Below are positions 25,808 through 35,897 of a stretch of DNA of 64,000 bases, one piece after another. A program made the translations under genes and the position numbers. The notes under the pieces are model-generated. The model saw only the letters and a program-made list of their open reading frames with translations, made no database searches and was not told the DNA's origin. This DNA is from Diphasiastrum complanatum (Eukaryota > Streptophyta > Lycopodiopsida > Lycopodiales > Lycopodiaceae), in NCBI GenBank assembly GCA_029204225.1, contig CM055112.1, positions 23,736,872 to 23,800,871 of the forward strand, written 5' to 3'. The first letter of the stretch is position 1, and each line of letters begins with the position of its first letter.

Positions 25808-26235
25808 CTTTGTGAGTTTCTAGGTCCAAATCAAAACCAATTTTCTTGAGCATTGTTTTGTAGGATCCTTCCAAAAAGTTCTTTTGAATCAATATCAAGG
25901 GGATCTTGTTACTTGAATCTTTGTGCATTTCAAGTAAGTTTCTACTGGGAAAATTCTGGAAAAGAACTTAGGGAGGGTCAAGAAGTTCAATCTACTTTGT
26001 GTTCATTGATTTTCTCAAGAGTAGTCAATAGAGTGAAAAATTGGCAAGATTTGATTAAAAGTAATTTCACATCATCCTATCTTCATTCCAACTTTGTAAG
26101 GGAGTGATAGAACTGTGATTATAAATCCATTTGTTGAATTAGAAATCAAATTTGAGTGAAACACTACAAGTGTGAGACCTTTGTGAGTTTCAAATCAATC
26201 AAATCAATTTCTTGTGTGTAGAATTCACTAGTAAG
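25808..26235 (+). mobile_element. Copia element 5' untranslated leader (probable)
   Basis: The phrase CCTTTGTGAGTTTC occurs at about 25808 and again at about 26180, the second copy just before the gag start. No complete LTR or primer site is identified, so the 5' boundary with the gene-B copy is approximate. Confidence 0.35.
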
Positions 26236-26775
26236 ATGGGATCTATTGGAGCATACCTTCTAGAAGCTAGTGAGAGATTGAATTCTACTAATTATGCTAT
26301 TTGGAAGGTTAGGATGGAGTCACTCATGGTGTTTCAAGACCTTTATGATTTCTTGATTGAGGATGAAGATGAACCTCTAGGTGCACAAGAGTCAGCTAAA
26401 TACAAGAAGAGATCTAGGCTTGCACTTCATTGTGTGAAGATGAATGTAAGCAATGATTTGTTGAGAGAAGTACCAAGATGTACTAGTGCTAAAGAGGCTT
26501 GGGAGTCTTTAAATTCAATCTATGAATCTAGCAACACTTCTAGAGTCCTCATGCTTAGAAATCAGATTTTGCAAAGCATGAGAAGAAGTGAGGAGAGTGC
26601 ACAGGATTATGTGCTTAGAATCAAGTCTCTAAATAGGGAGTTGGCTTCCATTGAAGAGAAGATTCATGATGGAGAGCTTGTACAAATTGTTCTTAATGGT
26701 CTAGGAGATGACTTTGCAAATTTGGTCCAAAGTTTTGCCATTCAAGACACTTTGCCAACTATAAAACAAGAATGA
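26236..26775 (+). pseudogene. Ty1/copia gag (UBN2-type), truncated element
   Basis: A 180-codon ORF from ATG 26236 (MGSIGAYLLEASERLNSTNY) has the hallmarks of plant copia gag: NYAIWKVRMESLM at the N-terminus, TSAKEAWESLNSIYESSNTS in the middle, and RNQILQSMRRSEESAQDYV with the final VLNGLGDDFANLV. A stop after TIKQE interrupts it before the zinc knuckle. The closest relative in this window is the minus-strand copy at 50603-50256. Confidence 0.85.
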
Positions 26776-27435
26776 GTTCAATGTCTTTGTAGGATGGAGA
26801 CGAGAAAGCCAATTTCTCATCCAAGGGAAAAAAAAAGACCAATGGAAAGAAGAAGCATCCAAAGGAGGCCAAAGAAGAGGATGACACATCAAGCTCAAAG
26901 GACAAGTCAAATCAAAAATGCTTCTTTTGTGGAAAGAAGGGGCATTATGCATTCGAATGCTACAAGAGGAAAAGAGCACAAGAGAAGGAGGACAAACAAG
27001 GAAGCCTTTGCACATGAGGAGGAGGAAGATGAAGTTGATGTATTCTTGCTGGCATCTACATCCTCACCAACAAGCAATGGCAATTCAAGAGATACATGGT
27101 GGATTGATAGTGGGGCTAGCTCCCACATGTCTTGTGAAAAGGACTTTTTCTCAACCTTACACTCATTCAATGATGGTAAAAAAAAAATTTTTACTGCAAG
27201 TGATGAAGAGTGTAGGATAGATGGTGTTGGTACCATCTCTTTGTATCTAGAATCCTCAATAAGTATGCATCTAGAAAATGTCCTTTATGTACCAGCAATC
27301 ACCAAGAATATGCTTAGTGTTGGTCTACTCTTAGAAAGTGGTTTGGATGTCCACTTTAAAAATGGTGTTTGTTTCATTTTGAAGAATGATGTTAGCATTG
27401 CAAAGGGATTTAAACATGGAAGATTGTTTAAGTTG
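26776..27435 (+). pseudogene. Ty1/copia zinc knuckle, protease and pre-integrase, truncated
   Basis: A CCHC knuckle (CFFCGKKGHYAFEC, about 26918-26960) is present but in a different frame from the protease that follows. The protease shows WWIDSGASSHMS with the catalytic DSG triplet at about 27105, then VLYVPAITKNMLSVGLLLES. Homology stops at about 27435 (GRLFKL), so integrase, RT and RNase H are absent. The adjoining sequence belongs to the large DNA transposon. Confidence 0.85.
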
Positions 27436-27870
27436 GTTTTTATTTTTTTTTCTTATTTTCATTGCCATGTGGACCAATTGAAACCTTAGCTTCAGGGTTC
27501 TACGTAACGTAGAATTTTTCAAATATAAATAAAATAATTTTTTTTATATATATTGTTGTTTCATCGGGCAGCATGTGGAAATGCTATTGGTTGACGAGGC
27601 CTGTCCTTCCAGCTCATCACTGCCCATAGAGACCCAAAAATATTGAAAATGAATATGACAGATGGTTGAGATGAGAAAATCGATGTACCATTAATGTATA
27701 TGCATTGTCAAACCATGGTAAAACAAGGTTAACTAGAGTTAATTTGTGGCGCCAAATAGATTAGTGTTTCAAATTTTTGCCAACACTTTTTCTCATATTC
27801 ATGGCTTTTTGTCTATGCAAATTTTCAGATTCATAATTCGTTGTTTCAGATTTTTGCACGCAAATTACGA

Positions 27871-28950
27871 ATGGCGCCATCAAGAAAGCCGTGCTCCTCA
27901 ATCGACTCTGTGCTTTTATTCAACGAGACAGATGATAATGGATTATGGGTGCCAAGAAAATATTCGAAAAACTCTTGGGTTTTGATGCATCCATCATCAA
28001 GAGGAGCATTTCAACAAAGAAAAAGGTCAAAACTATCATTTTGATTCATTCATAAATATCTAACAGTAAACTTGCCAATCTGATCATTTTTTTTTGCAGA
28101 TTTATATCCATCCAACATAAATGAATGGGAGCCGAGTGGATCTTTAGCAAGTGTGTTAGATGTTATTCACACTGATATTGGACAGCTGCAATATCGAGGT
28201 AGAACTGCAAAAGATCTAGCTGATAGTGGGACCTTTTTTAATGAATCAATATACATTCCTGATACAAAAGGAAATTTTGGACAAATAGTACCAATTCCAT
28301 TACCTAGTTTTGAAAGTGATGAATGGATTACACCAGATGCTACAGTTTCAGAATCATTTCATTGCAAGATATATAATGATGTAAAAAATCCATTAAAAAT
28401 GAGCACAAGATAAAAAACAGTCAGATTGAGTTGGTTTATTTCCTTGAATATATTTGTGGATTTCTTTTCAAGTGTCAATGTAGACAAAATCCCAACAATG
28501 TTTGTATGCAAAAATTTATCAGATAGTTTATTATCTGAACTTATGGATGAAGGCTGGGACAAAAGATCAGATGAAGAAATAGAATGCAAAATTGAAATGT
28601 CTTCCATGTGCTTCCGTTATCAAATTGAAAAATAAATGTTGAGCTTATGCTTCCATTATCAAAGATGGAAAAAAAATAAAGGTAAATGGGTGCCACTCGA
28701 TCAAGACTTGGAAGCCTGTGGACATTCAAAACGAAAAAATATTGAAATTATATACAATGATGTCGTTTTGACATGTGTTGAGGTGGAAGAAGATTGGAGT
28801 CTAAACTACATCTGGCGGGAACTATTACTCCTACAAGATGATGTACTTTCAGACTTCAGATGCATTTTCAATGGTAAACTCGTAACTGTAAACACTCAAT
28901 CTTTTATGAATATTTTCAATCAAAACTTTCTAATACAAACTCTGTACTAA
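27871..28950 (+). pseudogene. Transposon gene A, unknown function
   Basis: An exon from ATG 27871 (MAPSRKPCSSIDSVLLFNET) ends at AAG|GTCAAA near 28025. After a TTTTTTTTGCAG acceptor at 28099 a second exon reads LYPSNINEWEPSGSLASVLD and FFNESIYIPDTKGNFGQIVP to 28413. Further open stretches continue to 28950, with SDSLLSELMDEGWDKRSDEE (28522-28581) and KGKWVPLDQDLEACGHSKRK. Frames do not join exactly, so single-base damage is likely. A related start (MASRRRRSTIDSVILHNEND) lies at 39895. No known domain is recognised. Confidence 0.5.
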
Positions 28951-29239
28951 TTCTAACTAACTTTGTATTAGTTTTATGCGGTACGTAAAAGACATGAGCT
29001 CGAGATCAAATGCAGAGACTTTGGCAAAACAATTCAGCTTATGGAAGAACATTGAGATTCACTATCAGCAAATACATGCCAATCATCATGTCTTTTTATC
29101 ATTATAAAAAACTTGCATTCCAGTATTAGACTATGGACACAAGCTGATTGTAAGAATCTATTGTGATATCAATAAAAAAAAAACTCATAAACGGATTGTT
29201 TACAAGTAAAATGATTGTATCTTTTTTTTTTGAATAGAT

Positions 29240-30719
29240 CTCTATTCAATCAATTTTTCTATATTTTTTATATCAGTATTAGGAACTGATAAGGCAACAG
29301 CTCCTCCTATAATCTCACCCTCCTCTGTTTCGGGAAGGGCCTCAATGCCTTTTAAGACAAGAGAAATATTTGCTACAAAATTGTCTTCCTCTGTATTAGG
29401 AAGGACTTTTATTCTTTTTTGAACTTATAAAATAAGATTTGCATCCTGAACAAGCTGAAAGGTTGTTAAGGTAGGAGCAGCTTCCTTTTGAGGGCCCTCG
29501 ATTGCAGGTGCAACGCTTACACCGTACTGGGAATAGGTTCTGATTAACTCTTGCCAGAATCTATATACATCATCAGGAATATATGGCTCAAGAGTGAACT
29601 GTCATCACAAAACACAAGAATCAGCAAATTATAAACAATGATAGTAATAAAACATGAATCAGAATGAAATGGACTACAAATGAATAGAATATTACCTTTT
29701 CAATATCTACATCTGTTTGTAAATTATACCATTCAAAAAATAGCTTCGTATTGTACAGGAAACCATGCACAACTAAAAGCGTCTTGTTGCTGTACACACT
29801 GCATATATAGAACAAAAATTAGTAATATAATGATAGAAATTTTATTTATGCTATGACGATACATTTGAATTAAAAAAGAAATACATGTATATCAGAGATA
29901 AATTGAATATACCTTGAGAGATTTAATGGTTATCTCTCGAATTGAAGTTGTCGTTGTCGGTATTTCCCGAATGACATCATGAAGTAGGGAATCAAATTCT
30001 CTATGTGTATTTGCAGCTGAGTTTAATTTTACACATAGAAAATTTGATACTTCCTCCTTATTTATCTTTACAAAAAGAATGTTCAGGTTCCAACGCCGAC
30101 TGCAAGAACCAAAATACAAATATCGATAAATTCATATTTATAAAAAAATTCCCTTCTTATTAAAGCAATGAACACGCAACAATCCAGATTAAAGCAACAA
30201 AAACAAAAGAGCAATCCTTACTTATTTTTATATGGAATCAAATAGAATTTCGCCATAGGACTGCACTCGATGAAATAGATAGCCTTCTCAAAATTGGCTT
30301 CTTTCACCTTTACCGCTCCCATGAAAAATGGACTAACTACAAAAATTGTACCATGGGAATCGAAACTAATACTATTCTGCAAAAAAGAAACTCTGGCCTC
30401 TACTATTGCATATGAAATTTCTGATGTCTTATCTTTTAGCTCGACACAAAATTCGAGACCTAATCTAAAGCTTCTACGTGTATCTGGAAGAAAAAAATCA
30501 AAAAAGTTTCAAGAAGATCATTTTGGTTAGCTAGGTAGGCCTCGTATTGATTATAATGGTCAGAATAAAAAAAAAAAAAAAAACCTGAGCTGATTCGTAT
30601 GGAATTCTCACAAAAAGATTATGTACAGGAGCAGAAACATAAGTGGAAACAATATTTACATATTTCTCTGTTATTTTGTGTAGCTCCTCTTGGGTAATCA
30701 ACACTTTTGGTGATGAAAC
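29240..30719 (-). pseudogene. Downstream exons of the H3-fusion gene, unknown fold
   Basis: After a TAG at 30722-30720 the H3 frame stays open (VSSPKVLITQEELHKITEKY ... VRIPYESAQ) to a CAG|GT donor at 30585. Further GT-AG exons follow: 30483-30222 (FRLGLEFCVELKDKTSEISY, FFMGAVKVKEANFEKAIYFI), 30099-29913 (RRWNLNILFVKINKEEVSNF, reading-frame-exact with the previous exon), 29798-29696 (VVHGFLYNTKLFFEWYNLQT) and 29598 onward (FTLEPYIPDDVYRFWQELIR). Exons 4 and 5 also join in phase, while exons 1-2 and 3-4 are off by one base. A stop near 29431 may be the natural end or damage. I do not recognise the fold; it resembles a cellular multi-exon protein rather than a retroelement. Confidence 0.6.
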
Positions 30720-31352
30720 CTACTGAGGAGCTAGACGATTAACAGGAGGAGGAAGGGGTGAAGATTCTCGATCTGAGTCAGATTCTCCAGCATTTGACTC
30801 AGAGCTCAGGAAGACACGGGTTCTCTTGGCCGGGATACGTCTAGGGGGAAGGGAAGCAGCTGGCCTTCGAGATCCAGCCTTCTTGGGAACAGGCTGCTTT
30901 CTCTTCCTCCTAGAGGTAGTAGACATGTTGGTTCTATCCAGAGGCAGGTCTCTGGAGGTGCTGACATTATCAACATGCATACCAAAATATCTGTCCCGAA
31001 GCCTTTTGAGAATGACGAAATCCTTTGACATGATGGTGACACGCTTACCATGCACTGCCAAAAGACAAGTATCCTCAAAAAACTGGGACAGAAAATTTTC
31101 TGCAGCACCATGTAAGGCCTGCATGGCTGTCACGGCAAAACGAACATTTAGTCCAAGTGACAGAGTGACATTCCGAACAGATCGGCTGAAAGGAGCTCTA
31201 GAAATCAACAATTCAGTTGATCTCTGGAGTTTTCTGACTTTCCTTGGCCAGACCTGCTTTCTGCCACGCCTACGACCAGTATCAGGGGGAACACGAGAAT
31301 GGGATGGCTGTACAGTGGTGATGGCACGGGCGGTGGATTTGGTCTTGGCCAT
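30720..31352 (-). CDS. Divergent histone H3-fold protein with C-terminal extension
   Basis: 210 codons from ATG 31352. The N-terminus MAKTKSTAR parallels the H3 start (A-x-T-K-x-T-A-R), keeping K4 but replacing K9-S10 with Ala-Ile. The tail is short and lacks recognisable K14/K18/K27 contexts. The fold begins RKLQRSTELLISRAPFSRSV (alpha-N/alpha-1), then NVRFAVTAMQALHGAAENFL (alpha-2) and FFEDTCLLAVHGKRVTIMSK, ending DFVILKRLRDRY (alpha-3). These match the H3 landmarks STELLI, FEDT-L, KRVTIM-KD and R-R. Loop 1 is of canonical length, so the longer loop typical of CENH3 is absent. About 88 residues follow the fold, with a nuclear-localisation-like SRRKRKQPVPKK and an acidic Ser patch SSESNAGESDSDRESSP. 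If expressed it would be predicted nuclear and possibly nucleosomal. It lies in a transposon and is followed by in-frame sequence after the stop. Confidence 0.85.
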   Translation of the reverse strand: MAKTKSTARAITTVQPSHSRVPPDTGRRRGRKQVWPRKVRKLQRSTELLISRAPFSRSVRNVTLSLGLNVRFAVTAMQALHGAAENFLSQFFEDTCLLAVHGKRVTIMSKDFVILKRLRDRYFGMHVDNVSTSRDLPLDRTNMSTTSRRKRKQPVPKKAGSRRPAASLPPRRIPAKRTRVFLSSESNAGESDSDRESSPLPPPVNRLAPQ

Positions 31353-32251
31353 CATTCTCAGAAGAAAAAAATTAACAAAAAGAAGTTTGAACAAAACAAA
31401 AGTGGATGAAAACAAAAAAATTTGCGATGAAAGGGCACTTGAGATCGATACCAAAACTGAATATCGGTTTCGAGCGCAAGATCTAGACAGATTATTCGAT
31501 AAAAAGAGATGCGCGTTCGAAAGCGATATTGAACAACCAGCGGTATCGAACTCAAGCGCATTGTGAGAGGCAGAAGCTTGAATGGTGAAAGAGCACGTTT
31601 AAGAGCGATATCGGGAGCTAAAAACGAAAATTTTGCGAAAAAAAATTGAATATTCCGAGGACTTACATATACGAAATTTTTGCATGTGTGAAAAGATGAC
31701 GAAGACATGTGTCGTTAAATTATTAATCCACGTGGAATGTCCGTACTGACAATGATGACCCTATTATGAGGCCACGTGGGTTGAGACACGTGCGCAAATC
31801 CGATATCGACGCGTGTCATTCTCGCACGTGACAGATGTCAGATCAATCATTCTAGGTACGGCGCATTTATTTTAACCAATCACAATTCGACACATGTTCC
31901 TTCGACACTCCTCCACACGTGCGGATTTTTTTTATAAATAGGTCTTTTTCGGCTCGGATTTTCATGCAAATTTATGATTGCTTTTTCGGATATCGATTTC
32001 AAGCGCATCGCTTACTCTCATTACCTTTCATTGACTATTATGTGTCTTAATCCAATAATACATCGTTCGGTATTGCATTCAAGCGCGCTTCGCATCCCTT
32101 TTCTTTTCTGCTCAATGTTCCTGCGCTCGGAGCCGATACTCCAACTTCAAATATCTCTCTTGATTGCACGTTGCCCTGACGTGCTCGTTTGACCTGCGGT
32201 TTGCGCTTGAGAGCGATATTTGGAACTTTAGTTCTGTTATTTTTGTTTAAA
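31353..32251. promoter_or_regulatory. Bidirectional intergenic region between the H3-fusion gene and gene B
   Basis: This 0.9 kb region separates divergent start codons and is richer in CpG than its surroundings. It contains several CACGTG G-boxes between about 31730 and 31920, a CCAAT box near 31875 and a TATAAATA box at 31933-31940 oriented towards gene B. A module of TCAAGCGC plus GCGATAT (in either orientation) recurs on both sides, for example near 31510, 31555, 31600, 31995, 32080 and 32205. Confidence 0.5.
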
Positions 32252-33766
32252 ATGTCTAATGTTGAATCCAGTTTGTTTTTTCTTTTTAATGAATTTGGTA
32301 TTACTGATAGGTTGGACTATTTCAAATCTCTTTTCTCTCATTTTCTTTTTATTCTACCTTCTATAACTGAGGGCCCTGGTGTGGAGGCATTTTCTGAAAT
32401 ATATTTCAGATTTAAGTCCCTGCTCAGTACTCCTCTATTCAGATCTCGGAATAAGGACATGATTCATTATCAGGACCTGGTGGCACTCAACAAGCATATC
32501 TATAAAGCTAAGCTTGACAGAATGTTCACCAAGTTATATAATGATTTCAAGTCTATAGATGAGTGCCCAATTCATAATAATAAATGTAGATTTGTTGATT
32601 TTCAGTCTGCTTTTGGTTTTTCCTTCTGTTAAATATTTCTGACGATTCGAAGGTTGTGCCCTCCACTTCTGAAGCAGTTTTTCCTAGTGGTACAAAGTCT
32701 GAAAAGTCAAAGATTGTTGATATAGATACTTTTTTTATTGATACGAGTGTTAATTTAGATGATTGTTCTGATTTTGATCTTGCTCGAAATAGGGCTACTT
32801 TTATAGGCCCTAGAACACCCACTACCCTTTCTCTTTCTGATAAATTTTTGATCACTTTGCCTACTTATAATATAGATAATAATTTCTTTTTGACAATATC
32901 AGATATATCAGATCTTTTTTACTTCATTGATGCTGAGACTCTTTGCATTTTGAGCAAAGAGCTTGATGAATTTTCAGATATAATTGATTTTAATGCTGAT
33001 GATCTTCTCCCTGGTGTTGACGATGTACATAATGATAAGTTTTATTTAGGGAAAGATTGCCTGAAAATGGCTATGGAGGAAATGTGCAACAAAGAAGATG
33101 ATTTACCTTCTGAGGATGAGTTTCTTAGAATCCAAAGTCAACTTGGTTTTCCACAGCCAACTGTCTATTCACCAACAATATTGACATCAAAAGGTGGACA
33201 TAATATTGATGGAGAGACAATAATCAGAGAAGACAAAGCCGAATGCGTAAGTTTTTGTCTCTTATCAAGTACTAGTAGATTTGTTATATCAGATTATATA
33301 CTGGAGCTTACTTTGTTTTTTTATCATTTCAGGAAACAATTTTCCTTGATGATTTCGCAATTCGTCGAGGAGGGCAGAGATTTTCTGTTGGAGAATTTTC
33401 AAGAGATCATGCATTGGGGCACTATCTGAAGTCCTTCAAGAATAATGAGATAAGTGTTGCCCATTCAAAGTTTCATCAACATGGTAAAACTATGATTATG
33501 ACAATCAAGGCACTGTCTCATTTTCTTGGAGGACATAATTTCAATAAGGTGCATAAAATAATTTTTGTAAAGAAAACTATTGCAGTTAAAATTTTAGGGG
33601 ACCAGTGAATTTCATGCTCAGATCATCTCATTTTGTAGTGTATGTTGCTTACATTGATCTGAGTAAGCATGAAAACTATGAGCTATTGGATCCATACGAA
33701 AGAAGAAAATTGTTGCATGATTCTAAGTTGCAACTTTCATTGGAAAAAATATCGGAAGCAGATTAG
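32252..33766 (+). pseudogene. Transposon gene B, unknown function
   Basis: The start ATG at 32252 gives MSNVESSLFFLFNEFGITDR, then RMFTKLYNDFKSIDECPIHN with CPIHNNKC, a possible metal site. A frame change near 32620 leads into an acidic, Ser/Thr/Asp-rich region (NISDDSKVVPSTSEAVFPSG ... DLLPGVDD ... LPSEDEFLRIQSQLGFPQP) that ends at TGC|GTAAGT (33246). After an intron to 33332 the next exon is in phase: ETIFLDDFAIRRGGQRFSVG and HGKTMIMTIKALSHFLGGHN, to about 33549. A last open stretch 33602-33766 (VNFMLRSSHFVVYVAYIDLS ... EKISEAD, TAG) is off by one base. No known family. A second diverged copy is at 24995-25796. Confidence 0.6.
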
Positions 33767-33882
33767 ATACTGCTGAATTGTACTTTGTAAATATTTTTAT
33801 TTAATATACAAAATTTTATTGTGTGTCTATAGCCTATTGGCTTGTATAAATTTGCATGCTTTTTGAAATTTTTTATAATCCG

Positions 33883-35751
33883 TCAATTTTGTATTATGAC
33901 GAATTTGGATTCTTCTGTAAAACCATTAGAAAAGTTGCAATATATAGCTGTTTTTTGTGCTAGTCCCGCCATGTTGTGTACTTTTATGAAATGCCGCTCT
34001 TGCTTGCCAATGAGATTTTTCCATTCCTTGCGATGACCATATGCTAAGACTTGCACTATTTCTTGCAAAGAATGTCCAATGATATCGTAATATGTGCTGC
34101 ATGTCATAAAAACATAATCTAGATCAGTACCAAAAGTATCTAATTTAATTGCACATATTTGTCTATCGTAGTGTAAAATCAAAATCTTACCATATAATGT
34201 GTTATATGATCAACACCCCATGCACTTTGAACTGCATCCACAAATTCATTGGTTGTTTTCTGTATCATTTGAACATCAGTATTTGAAAATTTATCTTTTC
34301 TCAAGTATTTCACCATGTTGTCTAACTTTTTCCAGACTTCTACTTTGTGTATACGAGTAGAACCTTCTGAAATCTTGAGTTGCTGCAGTAATTTCTTTCC
34401 AAACCGTGTATTGGACCTTAGATTGTTTGCAGAATAATTTGATAAAAATCTTTGAGCTTTAGATCCTCCAATGCTCGACTTGCATGGAATATTTCTTGTG
34501 TTACTTGATAGCTTGTCATATTTTTTTTATTGTAACGTGGCCTTTATGTAAGCCTGGTTTGGACAACACATCCTCTAATCTGGAAATAGCTTCCTTCGCA
34601 AAGGCCTCTGGCTCGGAATTCCATGCAAACAGGATGTGAAGATATATTATTTTTTCTGTAATACGCACATCCGCATGCAATGTACAGATATGAACATTTC
34701 GTAGAGGAATCGGTAGTATAGGTTTCCAATTAGGATCTTCTCGATATCTTGATATTTATGTACTCCTTGTTATGTCTTTTGTTGTTTCCATGTAGTACAA
34801 ACAAGGGTGTTTAGAGTTAGTGCCATGAGATACATTGAACATACATTTTAATGTCTTCAGATCTCCTGCTAAATGCCATTCAATGTTGAAAGTGCCAATT
34901 CTAGAAATATTGAGTGGAACTCCCTCCATGTGATTTTTTATGGTGGCAGGATATGATGTTCTACTAAATATCCATGAGAGAATGTTATGGTTTTCTTTCA
35001 GCACCTATAAGAGAATACAAAAACTTGATTAGCCTCATAATATTAACATAGAGAAGATTTTAGATATGAAATCCATATTCTATTTATTATGCAAAGGAAC
35101 TGCTATACCTGAAATGCTGCCAACCACCAGATATCATTTTCTGATTGAACACTGAAATTGAGGCCTTCCGAGTCTTCTGAATTTAAAAGTACTCCAGTCA
35201 TGATTGTGAGACTGACTCTTTCCATTTTTTGTCCCTATATAATTTCAGACTCATCTAACCTAAGAACAACTATCAACTTGTTATTGACATTCTCATTTGT
35301 AATACCGTAAAAATTTATGATGAATGTTAATAATTGATTAATGTCAATAAATAAATTGTTGGAATTGTTATATGCTAGACTTTCTCGTTTCGAGCAATAC
35401 ACTTCATTGATATGAGATGGATTACCAACTATTGTCTGCATACCATGGTTTAACATGTCTTTTTTTTTTTAAAAGATGAAATGGTCGTGGGATTGGAAAC
35501 TTTTTAATATTTACCTGTGCAAATGCCTCCTTTATCATCTTAAACATTGTTGCATGTGATTCCCTACTGATGCTAGAAAAATCACATGCCCCCTGAAGCA
35601 ATGTAGTGTCCAATATTTTTCCAACTTCATCCATAATGCTATCAGTAATTGAAGCCTTAATCTTTTTCATTTTGTTATTATTTAACATTGATTTCATAGA
35701 TTTAGAAGTCAAGATAGAGCCTAGTGAGTTTCCAATTGAAATCTCAAACAA
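33883..35751 (-). pseudogene. DDE-type DNA transposase, decayed multi-exon gene
   Basis: Minus-strand exons: 35751-35515 (helical, ending KMIKEAFAQ at a CAG|GT donor), about 35460-35109, 35004-34191 and about 34100-33883. The second has VVLRLDESEII then MERVSLTIMTGVL and NDIWWLAAFQ. The third has EWHLAGDLKTLKCMFNVSHG followed by SKHPC, then LPIPLRNVHICTLHADVRIT. The order (Asp in a beta strand, GDLK..., a His/Cys pair, then an I-P-L..V...LH helix) matches a family of eukaryotic DDE transposase-like proteins with GDxKFL...C..C motifs. The last exon has DIIGHSLQE and YGHRKEWKNLIGKQERHF. At least two in-frame stops (after SEII and after DITRST) and frame breaks make it inactive. I do not assign a superfamily name. 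Confidence 0.6.
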
Positions 35752-35897
35752 TAAATTGTTGGATTCCTATCCTCTCCATCACTACCTTTTTTCTTATCTA
35801 GATCCATTCACTAATTGTTGTACATATTTGTACAATTGCACACTATGTAGAAATACACATGTATTCTAACAGTCTGTAGAAATACGAAGAAATTCAT

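Larger units (their letters stand above)
27490..35870. mobile_element. Putative multi-gene DNA transposon carrying a histone H3 fusion
   Basis: Four decayed multi-exon genes lie compactly here: A (+, 27.87-28.95), an H3-fold fusion (-, 31.35-29.24), B (+, 32.25-33.77) and a DDE-type transposase (-, 35.75-33.88). Genes A and B each have a diverged partial copy elsewhere in the window (39.9 and 25.0 kb), which shows the unit is repetitive. I could not find convincing terminal inverted repeats. The left end abuts a truncated copia at about 27440 and the right end abuts a copia LTR after 35870, so both termini may be damaged. Grouping the four genes in one element is inference. Confidence 0.55.

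Noticed and set aside
30720-31352. Calling the H3-like protein a centromeric H3 (CENH3)
   Set aside because: Loop 1 is of canonical length, the usual CENH3 alpha-N features (such as W-RPGT-ALREIR) are absent and the C-terminal extension is atypical. Its transposon context also argues against a host centromere gene.
30826-31566. Plus-strand 246-codon ORF opposite the H3 gene
   Set aside because: A shadow frame of the minus-strand H3-fold ORF with no domain features of its own.
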